Under the pieces are notes generated by a model that saw only the letters and a program-made list of their open reading frames with translations, made no database searches and had not been told where the DNA came from. A stretch of 18,844 nt of DNA from Actinomycetota bacterium (GTDB taxonomy: Bacteria > Actinomycetota > Thermoleophilia > Gaiellales > Gaiellaceae). Numbering within the stretch: the first letter of the stretch is position 1; each line of letters begins with the position of its first letter. The DNA lies in contig VAXT01000048.1 of assembly GCA_005883245.1 (NCBI GenBank), positions 1-18,844 on the forward strand, in the 5' to 3' direction. Of the stretch, positions 1-6,972 are shown piece after piece. Position numbers and translations under genes: made by a program.

Positions 1-538
1 GATACCGGTCGGTGTCCACGTAGAACGGCCGAAGCGCCTCGGCCGTCGGCCAGACCTGGCTCGAGGTCGGCGTCGCGTCGAGCTTGATCCGCGCGTCGCT
101 CGTGATCGTGAGCCCGGGCCGCCTGGCCAGGACGAGCACACGCTTGGCCTTCATCGTCGCCGACACCGAGCCGACGAGCCGAAGCCTTCTGTTCAGGCTC
201 TCGCCGCGGCCGAAGGCGTCCCCGCTGCCGGCCGCCTGGTACGCGTTCTCGGCGTCCGAGGTGCCGTCGTTGCTCTGGATGATGACGTTGACGAGCGCGT
301 TCGGGGTCGCGTGCGCCTTGGCCTCGAGGAGCGGGTCGAGATAGGTCGTCGGAGCGGAATTCCGGCTGGCCTGCGCCAGCGGGATCGTCGTCACGAACAG
401 GACCGTGAGGACCGCCAGAAGCCCCCGGCCGCCTTTGCCCCAGAGGGCATTCGCACGCGAATCGCCGCCCCGATTCCCGGTCCCCCAGAGGGCGCTCGAA
501 CGAGCCCCGTCCGGAGTGCCGCCGTCATGTCGTGACAT
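1..538 (-). CDS. Secreted subtilisin-like serine protease, N-terminal part (cut by window edge)
   Basis: An open frame of 179 codons runs from an ATG at 538 off the left edge. The ATG follows a purine-rich ribosome site (GGGAGAGGA, 539-547). Residues 1-38 are basic and glycine-rich and hold two copies of an ALWGxGxRG motif (residues 16 and 31). Residues about 39-57 are a hydrophobic segment ending in AQA, which looks like a signal peptide cleaved after Ala57. The next part (LDPLLEAKA..., NALVNVIIQ, SVSATMKAKRVLVL, LTITSDARIKLD) has the pattern of an I9-type subtilase propeptide, the intramolecular chaperone of S8 proteases, and is followed by VWP, often seen just before the catalytic domain. 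The Asp/His/Ser triad lies outside the window, so the protease call rests on the propeptide only. The gene is divergent from murT. Confidence 0.6.
   Translation of the reverse strand, partial: MSRHDGGTPDGARSSALWGTGNRGGDSRANALWGKGGRGLLAVLTVLFVTTIPLAQASRNSAPTTYLDPLLEAKAHATPNALVNVIIQSNDGTSDAENAYQAAGSGDAFGRGESLNRRLRLVGSVSATMKAKRVLVLARRPGLTITSDARIKLDATPTSSQVWPTAEALRPFYVDTDRY
438..448 (-). repeat. Second copy of the ALWG-encoding 45-nt repeat
   Basis: This is identical over 11 nt to 483-493 and in the same frame. It encodes the ALWGKGGRG stretch (residues 31-39) that immediately precedes the hydrophobic core of the signal peptide. Confidence 0.6.
483..493 (-). repeat. First copy of the ALWG-encoding 45-nt repeat
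   Basis: The 11-mer CCCCAGAGGGC (plus strand) occurs at 483-493 and again at 438-448, exactly 45 nt or 15 codons apart and in the same reading frame of the protease gene. On the minus strand it encodes ALWG with flanking Gly and Arg residues. It looks like an in-frame duplication or a conserved repeated motif just before the signal peptide. Confidence 0.6.
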
Positions 539-578
539 TCCTCTCCCTTTCCGCGCCGGGCGGAGCGCGAAGCCGCAG

Positions 579-605
579 TTGCAAATCTGGTTTTCACCGT
601 AGGTT
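579..605 (+). promoter_or_regulatory. Possible promoter for murT-gatD
   Basis: TTGCAA (579-584) resembles a -35 box, and TAGGTT (600-605) fits the actinobacterial TANNNT -10 pattern. The 15-nt spacing is short. It lies in the divergent gap between the protease gene and murT and would give a leader of roughly 80 nt. This is pattern matching only. Confidence 0.2.
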
Positions 606-623
606 TGGGCGGGAAGTCGCTCA

Positions 624-673
624 TCACCCTTTGGGGTGAGGGCTGCAAGATCCCTCGGCTCAGTGACTCGAGG
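624..673 (+). promoter_or_regulatory. Three overlapping short hairpins in the murT leader
   Basis: Three small stems overlap one another: TCACCC/GGGTGA with a 4-nt loop (624-639), GAGGG/CCCTC (638-656) and CCTCG/CGAGG (653-673). The second shares bases with both the first and the third, so they are mutually exclusive. They lie just before the likely GTG start at 695. They could be an attenuator or mRNA leader fold, but stems of 5-6 bp arise easily in GC-rich DNA. Confidence 0.25.
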
Positions 674-694
674 CTGGCGGGGTACGCTCACGAC

Positions 695-2071
695 GTGCGA
701 GTCCGGGTGCCGCTGACGGTCGGGATCGCGGGCGCCCGGGTGGCGGCCGGGCTCTCGCGTCTCGTCGGCGCAGGCGGCGGGACGACGGTGCCCGGGAAGG
801 TGCTCTCGTCGCTCGACCCGGAGCTGCTGGACCGTCTGGCGCAACGGCTTCCGCTCGGCGCGGCGCTCGTCTCGGCCACGAACGGAAAGACGACGACCGC
901 GGCGATGGCCGCGCAGATCCTGGGGCCGCGCGTGCGGCTCGCGCACAACGCGTCTGGCGCGAACTTGCTCTCAGGCGTGACGTCGAGCCTTCTGTCGGCG
1001 AAGAGCCCGGAGCTGGGGTTGTTCGAAGTGGATGAGGCGGCGCTGCCGGAGATCGCACGGCGTGTGCGACCGCGGGCGGTCTGCCTGGGGAACCTGTTCC
1101 GGGACCAGCTCGACCGTTACGGCGAGTTGGAGCACGTGGCCGAGGGCTGGCGGTCTGTCGTGCAGGGCCTCGATCCTGCGGCGGCGCTCGTCGTGAACGG
1201 GGACGATCCGCAGGTCGGAGATCTCGCGCGAGAGCGCTCCGGGTCGATCGTCTTCGGCCTGGACGACCCCCGGCACGCCGTTCCGGAGCTCCTGCACGCG
1301 GCCGACTCCAAGTGGTGTCTTCGTTGCGGGCGGCCTTACGAGTACGCGGCGGCGTACGTGGGGCATCTCGGTGCGTACCGTTGCCCCACCTGTGGGCACG
1401 CCCGGCCGGAGCTGGGCGTGGCCGCCCGCGGGATCGAGCTGCGCGGCCTGGACGGTGTGGACTTCTCGCTCGAGACGCGTGGCGAGACCCGGCCGGTGCG
1501 GCTTGCGGTGCCGGGGCTGTACAACGTCTACAACGCGCTCGGCGCCGCCTCGCTCGCGATCGCGCTGGGGTCGAAGCTCGACGACGTCGTGGCCGGCCTG
1601 GAGCGCTTCGGTGCTGCGTTCGGGCGCTTCGAGCGAATTCCGATCGGCGACAAGCGGCTGCTCGTGCTGCTCGTGAAGAATCCGGCGGGCGCGAACGAGG
1701 CGGTGCGGACGCTCGTCGCCGGTGGCCCGCCGAAGCTGGCCGTGCTCGCACTGAACGACGCGATCGCAGACGGGCGCGACGTGTCGTGGATCTGGGACGT
1801 GGACTGGGAGCCGCTGCTCGCGGGGCTCGAGCGGGTCGTCGTGACGGGCGAGCGCGCCGCGGAGATGGCGCTGCGCTGCAAGTACGGCGGCTTCTCGGCG
1901 GAGGCGATCGAGGTCGTTCCGCAGCTGGGGGCGGCGCTCGATCGGGGGCTGGAGCTGTCGCCTACGGGGGGCGAGCTCGTCGTCCTGCCGACCTACACGG
2001 CGATGCTCGGGCTGCGCCGGATCGTCGCCGACCGCGGATTCGTGCAGCCGTACTGGGAGCGGGCCGCGTGA
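695..2071 (+). CDS. murT: Lipid II isoglutaminyl synthase, Mur-ligase subunit MurT
   Basis: MurT works with GatD to amidate the alpha-carboxyl of D-Glu in lipid II to D-isoglutamine, using ATP and glutamine-derived ammonia on the cytoplasmic side of the membrane. The product has 458 residues from the GTG at 695. An ATP-binding loop ATNGKTTT is at 61-68. A four-cysteine zinc ribbon (Cys208, 211, 230, 233; two CxxC pairs) sits in the middle domain, as is typical of MurT and absent from ordinary Mur ligases. The C-terminal DUF1727 domain shows LND..ADGRDVSWIWD at 352-368, which holds the family's catalytic aspartate. The frame is open back to a TTG at 605, but the family N-terminus fits the GTG at 695 better; the ribosome site there is weak. 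The stop overlaps gatD by 4 nt. Confidence 0.93.
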   Translation: MRVRVPLTVGIAGARVAAGLSRLVGAGGGTTVPGKVLSSLDPELLDRLAQRLPLGAALVSATNGKTTTAAMAAQILGPRVRLAHNASGANLLSGVTSSLLSAKSPELGLFEVDEAALPEIARRVRPRAVCLGNLFRDQLDRYGELEHVAEGWRSVVQGLDPAAALVVNGDDPQVGDLARERSGSIVFGLDDPRHAVPELLHAADSKWCLRCGRPYEYAAAYVGHLGAYRCPTCGHARPELGVAARGIELRGLDGVDFSLETRGETRPVRLAVPGLYNVYNALGAASLAIALGSKLDDVVAGLERFGAAFGRFERIPIGDKRLLVLLVKNPAGANEAVRTLVAGGPPKLAVLALNDAIADGRDVSWIWDVDWEPLLAGLERVVVTGERAAEMALRCKYGGFSAEAIEVVPQLGAALDRGLELSPTGGELVVLPTYTAMLGLRRIVADRGFVQPYWERAA

Positions 2072-2817
2072 CGATCCGGGTCGCGCACCTCTACCCGGAG
2101 TACCTGAACATCTACGCGGATCGCGGGAACATCGCGGTCTTGTCGAGTCGTGCTCGCTGGCGTGGGATCGGGTTCGAGGTGGAGCCGATCAGCGTCGGCG
2201 ACGAGCTTCGTCCGGGCGAGCACGATCTGCTGTACATCGGCGGCGGGCAGGATCGCGAGCAGGCCTTGATCGCTCCGGACCTCGCGGCCCGGGGCGATGC
2301 GATCCGGGAGTCGGTCGCCGGTGGTGTGGCGGTGCTTGCGGTCTGCGGGGGTTACCAGCTCCTGGGCCGGTTCTATCGCGGGCGCGACGGCGTCGAGCTG
2401 CCCGGTGCAGGCCTCTTTCCGCACGAGACGGTTGCCGGCGCGCGGCGGATGATCGGTGATTGCCTGCTCGCGTGCGAGCTCGACCTGGGCACCCGGGCGA
2501 CGCTCGCCGGCTTCGAGAACCACGCGGGAGTGACCCGGCTCGACGACGGCGCCGAGCCGCTGGGACGGGTCGCAGCCGGGTTCGGCAACGACGGCGAGAG
2601 CGGTTTCGAGGGCGCTCGGGTGGGCTCGGCCGTCGGCACGTATCTCCACGGACCGCTGCTGCCCAGGAATCCCTGGCTTGCGGACTGGCTCCTGGCGCGT
2701 GCGCTCGAGCACCGGGACGGCGAGGCGCCCGAGCTCGGGCCGCTTCCTGACGGGCTCGAGCAAGCGGCGCATGTCGTTTCGGCAGAGCGCGCGAAATCCC
2801 GGGGCGGCCGTTTCTAG
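2068..2817 (+). CDS. gatD: Lipid II isoglutaminyl synthase, glutamine amidotransferase subunit GatD
   Basis: GatD is the class I-like glutaminase that feeds ammonia to MurT for lipid II amidation. The product is 249 residues, normal for the family. It opens with the typical VAHLYPEYLNIYADRGN segment, which identifies GatD and relatives of CobB/CobQ. The nucleophile is Cys93 in AVCGGYQLLG and the catalytic histidine is His194 in YLHGPLLP; YIGGGQDREQ (56-65) is another family signature. As known for GatD, no separate glutamate of a classic triad is evident. The GTG start lies in the GTGA overlap with the murT stop, indicating translational coupling of two subunits made in equal amounts. Confidence 0.95.
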   Translation: MTIRVAHLYPEYLNIYADRGNIAVLSSRARWRGIGFEVEPISVGDELRPGEHDLLYIGGGQDREQALIAPDLAARGDAIRESVAGGVAVLAVCGGYQLLGRFYRGRDGVELPGAGLFPHETVAGARRMIGDCLLACELDLGTRATLAGFENHAGVTRLDDGAEPLGRVAAGFGNDGESGFEGARVGSAVGTYLHGPLLPRNPWLADWLLARALEHRDGEAPELGPLPDGLEQAAHVVSAERAKSRGGRF

Positions 2818-2820
2818 TAA

Positions 2821-2834
2821 ACGCGCAGGCGCGT
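2821..2834. repeat. Short palindrome after gatD
   Basis: ACGCGC and GCGCGT flank a 2-nt centre, starting 3 nt after the gatD stop. It could act as a weak 3' hairpin for murT-gatD. No T-run follows, so it is not a standard intrinsic terminator. Confidence 0.3.
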
Positions 2835-2880
2835 GGGCCACCGCTGACCACCCGCCACTTTCGATCCTACCCGCGAAATT

Positions 2881-2896
2881 GGCACGTGTCTGTGCC
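2881..2896 (-). terminator. Candidate terminator hairpin between convergent gatD and NUDIX genes
   Basis: GGCAC and GTGCC pair around a 6-nt loop. On the minus strand the stem is followed by AATTT, a short U-rich tail, so it may end the long minus-strand gene cluster about 40 nt after the NUDIX stop codon. An alternative stem GTGTCT/AGACAC (2886-2914) uses the loop bases. No strong U-tract is present, so the call is weak. Confidence 0.35.
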
Positions 2897-2921
2897 GGAG
2901 TCGCGCCGAGACACACCCCAG

Positions 2922-2941
2922 GAGCCGCTCAGAGCCGCTCA
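2922..2941 (-). repeat. Tandem 10-nt duplication spanning the NUDIX stop codon
   Basis: GAGCCGCTCA occurs twice back to back (2922-2931 and 2932-2941, plus-strand reading). The second copy contains the TGA stop of the NUDIX gene. It is a small local duplication that does not change the protein. Confidence 0.7.
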
Positions 2942-3397
2942 GGGCGCCCAGAGCGGCCCGAGGTACACCACAGGGTCTCCCGGGCGCCAACGGCCCAGGA
3001 AGCGCTGAATCGGCGGATGCAGCACGATCTCGTCCAGCTCCCCCACATCGAACAGCCTGTGTCCCCGGACGGCCGCGTCCCGCGATGTCACCGTCTCGAG
3101 CGACCGGCCCTCGAGGTCGCCCGAGAAGATGATGTGGACGACATGCTTCGCCGCGAAGCTACGCACCGGCGCGATCGAGTCGACGATCGCGACCGGCCCC
3201 TCGACCGGGATCTCGTCGTCGAGGCCGACCTCCTCGGCGAGCTCGCGGTGCAGCGCCCGCACGAGCCCCTCGCCCGAGTTCACGCCTCCGCCCGGGAGCA
3301 GCCAGTACGCTCGCCCGTTCTTCTCGTGCCGGCACAGGAGGATCCGCCCGCCCCAGCTCAGGATCGCGGACACGCGGATGCGAGGCTCCGTACCCAT
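2939..3397 (-). CDS. NUDIX hydrolase
   Basis: NUDIX enzymes hydrolyse nucleoside diphosphates linked to another group, often as sanitation of damaged nucleotides. The product is 152 residues. A complete Nudix box (Gx5Ex7REUxEExGU) spans residues 37-59, with Glu43, Arg51, Glu52, Glu55 and Glu56 present, so metal binding and catalysis should be intact. The preceding WLLPGGGV is typical of the fold. The substrate cannot be read from the sequence. The ATG shares its A with the dut stop (TGATG at 3395-3399), so it is coupled to dUTPase, which fits a nucleotide-pool cleaning role. It is the last gene of the minus-strand cluster. Confidence 0.9.
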   Translation of the reverse strand: MGTEPRIRVSAILSWGGRILLCRHEKNGRAYWLLPGGGVNSGEGLVRALHRELAEEVGLDDEIPVEGPVAIVDSIAPVRSFAAKHVVHIIFSGDLEGRSLETVTSRDAAVRGHRLFDVGELDEIVLHPPIQRFLGRWRPGDPVVYLGPLWAP

Positions 3398-3840
3398 CAG
3401 GCCTCCGCGCGGCTCGACGACCCGAACCCGCGCACGCCCCGCTCCGACGCCGGCAACTCTTCCACCTCGGCGGTCCGGACGGATGCGACCGGCATGACGA
3501 CGAGCTGGGCGATCCGCATTCCGGGCTCGACCACGTACGAGGCGTCCGCATCGGTGTTAAGCAGGATCACGCGCACCTCGCCGCGGTAGCCCGAGTCGAT
3601 CAGGCCCGGGGTATTGAGCACCGTGACACCGTGGTCGGCAGCCAGGCCCGACCGTGGCTGGACGAATCCGGCGTGCCCCTCGGGAATCGCAACGGCCAGG
3701 CCCGTGCCGACGGTCGCCCGCTCCCCAGGCCCGATCTCAGCGCGCTCACAGGCGACGAGGTCGAGGCCGGCATCGCCGGTGTACGCGCGCTCCGGCACGA
3801 CCGCGTCCGCGTGCAGACGCTGAAAGAGCAGCTCCGTCAC
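3397..3840 (-). CDS. dut: Deoxyuridine 5'-triphosphate nucleotidohydrolase (dUTPase)
   Basis: This trimeric enzyme converts dUTP to dUMP and pyrophosphate, keeping uracil out of DNA and supplying dUMP for thymidylate synthesis. The product is 147 residues. All five family motifs are visible: AYTGDAGLDL (19-28), PRSGLA (62-67), GLIDSGYRGEV (79-89) with the catalytic Asp82 and Tyr85, RIAQLV (109-114), and the C-terminal arm RGVRGFGSSS (134-143). The last motif ends in SSS where STG is usual, a minor variation. The GTG start at 3840 lies in a GTGA overlap with the hflX stop. Confidence 0.96.
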   Translation of the reverse strand: MTELLFQRLHADAVVPERAYTGDAGLDLVACERAEIGPGERATVGTGLAVAIPEGHAGFVQPRSGLAADHGVTVLNTPGLIDSGYRGEVRVILLNTDADASYVVEPGMRIAQLVVMPVASVRTAEVEELPASERGVRGFGSSSRAEA

Positions 3841-5039
3841 CGGGCCTCCCGCGACGCCTCGTCCTGCTCGAGCACGAGGAAGCGAGCGAAGCGGCGCAGG
3901 TCCGCGTGGCTCAGCCGCGCACGCACGAACACGCCCTCGGGACGATCGATCCGCTCGTCGACCGGGGCACCCAGCTCGTACAGCTCGGCGAGCCTGTCGC
4001 CTGCGTCGTAGGGAATGAGCAGCCGAACGGCCTCGAACCGCTCTCCGAACCGCTCGGCCACAACAGCACGAAGCTCGTCGAGCCCTTCGCCGGACCGAGC
4101 CGACACCTGCGGCGCACCCGGAAACGTGCTCGCCAGCCGCCGGCGCTTGAGTGGGTCGACGAGGTCGACCTTGTTCAGGACGATCTCCACGGGCAGCTCA
4201 GCTGCCCCGACCTCGCCGAGCACCCCGTCGACAGCGGAGACCATCTCCTCCATCCGCCCGTCGTCGACCGACGCATCGACGACGTGCAGGACGAGATCCG
4301 CGGCCAGCGTCTCCTCGAGCGTCGCCGCGAACCCCTCGACCAGCTGGTGCGGAAGTCGGCGGATAAAGCCGACCGTGTCCGTCAGGAGGTACCGCCGGCC
4401 GTCGAACTCGAAGCTGCGCGTGGTGGGGTCGAGCGTCTCGAAGAGTCGATCGTCCACCGACGCCCCCGCTCCCGTCATCGCGTTCAGCAGCGTCGACTTG
4501 CCGACATTCGTGTACCCGGCGAGTGAGACGGTCGGCGTCTGTGACCGCGTGCGCGACTTCCTCCGCGTCGCGCGCTGCTTGCTCAAGTCGCGAAGCCGAC
4601 GGCGCAGGAGGCTGATCCGCCCACGCGCCAACCGCCGGTCGGTCTCCAACTGGCTCTCCCCCGGTCCGCGCGTGCCCACGCCGCCTCCGAGCCGCTCGAG
4701 GTGCTGCCACATGCCTCGCATGCGCGGGAGGTTGTACTCGAGCTGAGCGAGCTCGACCTGGAGCTTCCCCTCGGCGCTGACCGCATGCTGGGCGAAGATG
4801 TCGAGAATCAGTTGCGTCCGGTCGATGACCCGCGTCGAGAGCGCGTCCTCGAGCCGCCGCTGCTGAGCGGGAGACAACTCGTCGTCGACGAGGAGGGACT
4901 CGGCCCGGGAATCGCCGAAGGCACGCTGGAGCTCGACGAGCTTGCCCTTGCCGACGTACGTGCGCTCGTCCGGCCTCGGGACGATGAATCCCCGCTCCCG
5001 CTCCGCACCCGGAGCAGGGTCCGGCTGGTGCTGTCTCAC
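3837..5039 (-). CDS. hflX: Ribosome-associated GTPase HflX (short N-terminus)
   Basis: HflX is a GTPase that binds the 50S subunit and splits or rescues stalled ribosomes. The product is 400 residues. TYVGKGKLVEL (27-37) marks the HflX N-domain, followed by LPRMRGMWQHLERLGGGVGTRGPGE, the linker typical of the family, and a coiled region. GTPase motifs are GYTNVGKS (G1, 175-182), DTVGF (G3, 221-225), NKVD (G4, 289-292) and SARSG (G5, 313-317). The family normally has several tens of residues before the GKGK segment, but here only about 29 are present. The GTG start at 5039 is fixed by a GTGA overlap with dapL, and upstream sequence is coding for DapL in another frame. It is therefore probably a genuine short form. 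Confidence 0.92.
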   Translation of the reverse strand: MRQHQPDPAPGAERERGFIVPRPDERTYVGKGKLVELQRAFGDSRAESLLVDDELSPAQQRRLEDALSTRVIDRTQLILDIFAQHAVSAEGKLQVELAQLEYNLPRMRGMWQHLERLGGGVGTRGPGESQLETDRRLARGRISLLRRRLRDLSKQRATRRKSRTRSQTPTVSLAGYTNVGKSTLLNAMTGAGASVDDRLFETLDPTTRSFEFDGRRYLLTDTVGFIRRLPHQLVEGFAATLEETLAADLVLHVVDASVDDGRMEEMVSAVDGVLGEVGAAELPVEIVLNKVDLVDPLKRRRLASTFPGAPQVSARSGEGLDELRAVVAERFGERFEAVRLLIPYDAGDRLAELYELGAPVDERIDRPEGVFVRARLSHADLRRFARFLVLEQDEASREAR

Positions 5040-6193
5040 GACTGGATTATGACCAGCGCCCTCGTGATCCGGTCAACGGCCTCTTCGAGGCGCGAGTCCG
5101 GGACGGTCAGCGAGAGCCGGACGTAGCCCGCGCCGCTGGGGCCGTAGGAGTCGCCGGGCGAGACGAGGACGGACGCCTGCTCCAGCATCAGCTCGGTGAA
5201 GGACGCCGACGTGTGGCCGTCGGGCACGGCGACCCAGAAGTACGGCGTCGCGCGCGGCACGCGGACCTTAAGCCCGACCTCGCGCAACCCGGTGGCCAGC
5301 AGATCTCGCCGGCGCGCATACACCTCCGAGATCTCGCGCGGGAACTCGCGCTCCTCCGTCAGGGCAACCGCAGCCGCATGCTGGACCGCCTCGGACATGC
5401 CCGAATCGAGGTTCGTCTTCAGGTGCCGGTAGCGGTCGACGAGCTCCGCGTTGCCGGCCACGAGGGCCGCGCGCCAGCCCGTCATGTTCCAGCCCTTGGA
5501 GAGCGAGAAGATCTCGACGCCGACCTCTTTCGCGCCCTCTGCCTGGAGGAAGCTCGGCGGACGGTAGCCGTCGAAAGCGACCTCGGAGTACGCGTTGTCG
5601 TGCACGACGATCAGGTCGCGCTCGCGGGCGACGTCGATCGCATGCGCGAAGAACTCGAGCTCCGCGGTCGCGCCGGTGGGATTGTTCGGGTAGTTCAGGT
5701 ACAGCAGCTTTGCGTCCGGGGCGCCGTCGAGGTCGGGCAGGAAGCCATTTTCCTCGCGCAACGGCAGGTAGTGGACCTGCGCTCCGGCGAACACCGGGCC
5801 TGAGGTGTACGGCGGGTAGCCCGGGTCGGGCGCCAGGCAGACGTCGCCCGGGTCGAGGCAGGCGAGTGCGATGTGGCCCACGCCTTCCTTGCCGCCGAGC
5901 ACCGGGATCACCTCGCCGGCTGGGTCGAGGTCGACGCCGAAGCGGTCGCGATAGAAGCTCGCGGCCGCGGACCGGAACTCCTCGGTGCCGTGGTTCGTCG
6001 GGTACTGGTGCGTTCGCGGGTCGCGGGCGGCGTCCGTGAGCGCATCGATCACCGCGGGCGGCGTCGGCAGGTCGGGATCGCCGATGCCGAGGCTGATGAC
6101 GTCGACGCCGGCCTTCTCCGCTTCCGAGACCTTCCGCTCGAGCTCGGCGAACAGGTACGGCGGGACCGCATCGAGTCGCTTGGCGAACTTCAC
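5036..6193 (-). CDS. dapL: LL-diaminopimelate aminotransferase (DapL-type), PLP-dependent
   Basis: DapL converts tetrahydrodipicolinate directly to LL-diaminopimelate with glutamate as amino donor, a shortcut in lysine and peptidoglycan synthesis. The product is 385 residues, a class I/II fold-type I aminotransferase. SLGIGDPDLPTP (34-45), NYPNNPTG (167-174) and HDNAYSEVAFDGYRPPSFL (198-216) match the DapL group; the PLP lysine is Lys233 in SLSKGWNMTGWR. The frame is open upstream to 6325, but KFAKRLDAVPPYLF is the natural N-terminus and its GTG at 6193 overlaps the dapF stop as GTGA, so I chose that. Being next to dapF supports the diaminopimelate role over a generic aspartate aminotransferase, although substrate specificity was not tested. 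Confidence 0.85.
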   Translation of the reverse strand: MKFAKRLDAVPPYLFAELERKVSEAEKAGVDVISLGIGDPDLPTPPAVIDALTDAARDPRTHQYPTNHGTEEFRSAAASFYRDRFGVDLDPAGEVIPVLGGKEGVGHIALACLDPGDVCLAPDPGYPPYTSGPVFAGAQVHYLPLREENGFLPDLDGAPDAKLLYLNYPNNPTGATAELEFFAHAIDVARERDLIVVHDNAYSEVAFDGYRPPSFLQAEGAKEVGVEIFSLSKGWNMTGWRAALVAGNAELVDRYRHLKTNLDSGMSEAVQHAAAVALTEEREFPREISEVYARRRDLLATGLREVGLKVRVPRATPYFWVAVPDGHTSASFTELMLEQASVLVSPGDSYGPSGAGYVRLSLTVPDSRLEEAVDRITRALVIIQS

Positions 6194-6972
6194 AGCTCGA
6201 ACTCCTCGGAGAGCTCGACGGAGCAAATCTCCTCGGCCGGCCCGGTGAGCCGCGCGTTGCAGGACTCGTCCAGCTCGACGAGCAGATCTCCGCCCCGGAG
6301 ATGCACCGTCACGGGGCTCTCGCACCAGCCGTGGCGAACGGCCGCGCTCGCGACCGCGACTGCGCTCGTGCCCGAGGACAGCGTCTCGCCTGCCCCGCGC
6401 TCCCAGACGGCCGCCGTCAGCTCGTGCGGGCCGTCGACGCGCGCGAACTGGACGTTCGTGCGGTTCGGGAAGCGCTCGTGGTTCTCAACAGCCGGCCCGA
6501 GCCGCAGGAACTCGTCGTGGTCGGGCGTGTGGCGGATGACCGCATGGGGGTTGCCCACCGCGACCGGCACCATCTCGTACTGCTTGCCGTCCACATGAAG
6601 CGGCTCTCGCTCCCCCACCTCGACGGCGCCCATCTCGGTCTCGACCAGCTTGCCCTCGCGCATCGTCGCCACGACCTCGCGGGGACCGACCTTGATCCGG
6701 ACTCGATCGCGACCGTCGCGGCGAGCCAGCCACCGCGCGGCGATTCTCGTCCCGTTCCCCGACAGTTCCGCAGTCGACCCGTCCGGGTTCCAGATCACGA
6801 CTTCCGCCGAGTCGCCGTTCGCGGACAGCACCTCGACGATCCCGTCCGATCCGACCCCGAAGTGGTAGTCGCAGATCCTCTGCACGCGCTCGGGCGTCAG
6901 CCGCAGGGCAAGCTCAGCCCGCTCGACCAGCAGGTAATCGTTGCCGAGCCCGTGCCACTTCGAGAATTGCAT
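6190..6972 (-). CDS. dapF: Diaminopimelate epimerase family protein with Ser in place of both catalytic Cys
   Basis: DapF normally interconverts LL- and meso-diaminopimelate with two cysteines acting as base and acid. The product is 260 residues and has the typical start FSKWHGLGNDYLLVE, the GVGSDGIVEV segment and NPDGSTAELSGNGTR. Where the first catalytic Cys is expected (CGNG) it has Ser71 (SGNG). Where the second is expected (ACGTG) it has Ser200 in ERGAGETLSSGTS. Both codons read TCG on the coding strand (6760-6762 and 6373-6375). It may be a low-activity or re-purposed epimerase, or use another mechanism; a second canonical dapF elsewhere would settle this. The ATG has a GAGG site 6 nt upstream and lies 59 nt inside the end of miaA. 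Context (dapL next door) supports a DAP substrate. Confidence 0.82.
   Translation of the reverse strand: MQFSKWHGLGNDYLLVERAELALRLTPERVQRICDYHFGVGSDGIVEVLSANGDSAEVVIWNPDGSTAELSGNGTRIAARWLARRDGRDRVRIKVGPREVVATMREGKLVETEMGAVEVGEREPLHVDGKQYEMVPVAVGNPHAVIRHTPDHDEFLRLGPAVENHERFPNRTNVQFARVDGPHELTAAVWERGAGETLSSGTSAVAVASAAVRHGWCESPVTVHLRGGDLLVELDESCNARLTGPAEEICSVELSEEFEL

Noticed and set aside
605..694. Upstream extension of murT from a TTG at 605
   Set aside because: The extra 30 residues do not resemble MurT N-termini and the region reads as leader; the GTG at 695 fits better.
660..1751. Long open frame on the minus strand across murT (363 codons)
   Set aside because: Arg/Pro/Ala-rich composition with no recognisable motif, directly antisense to a clear MurT. 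It is a GC-rich shadow frame.
1312..2067. Upstream extension of the gatD frame
   Set aside because: It lies wholly within murT in another frame and has shadow-like Arg/Ala composition; the GTG in the GTGA overlap gives the normal GatD N-terminus.
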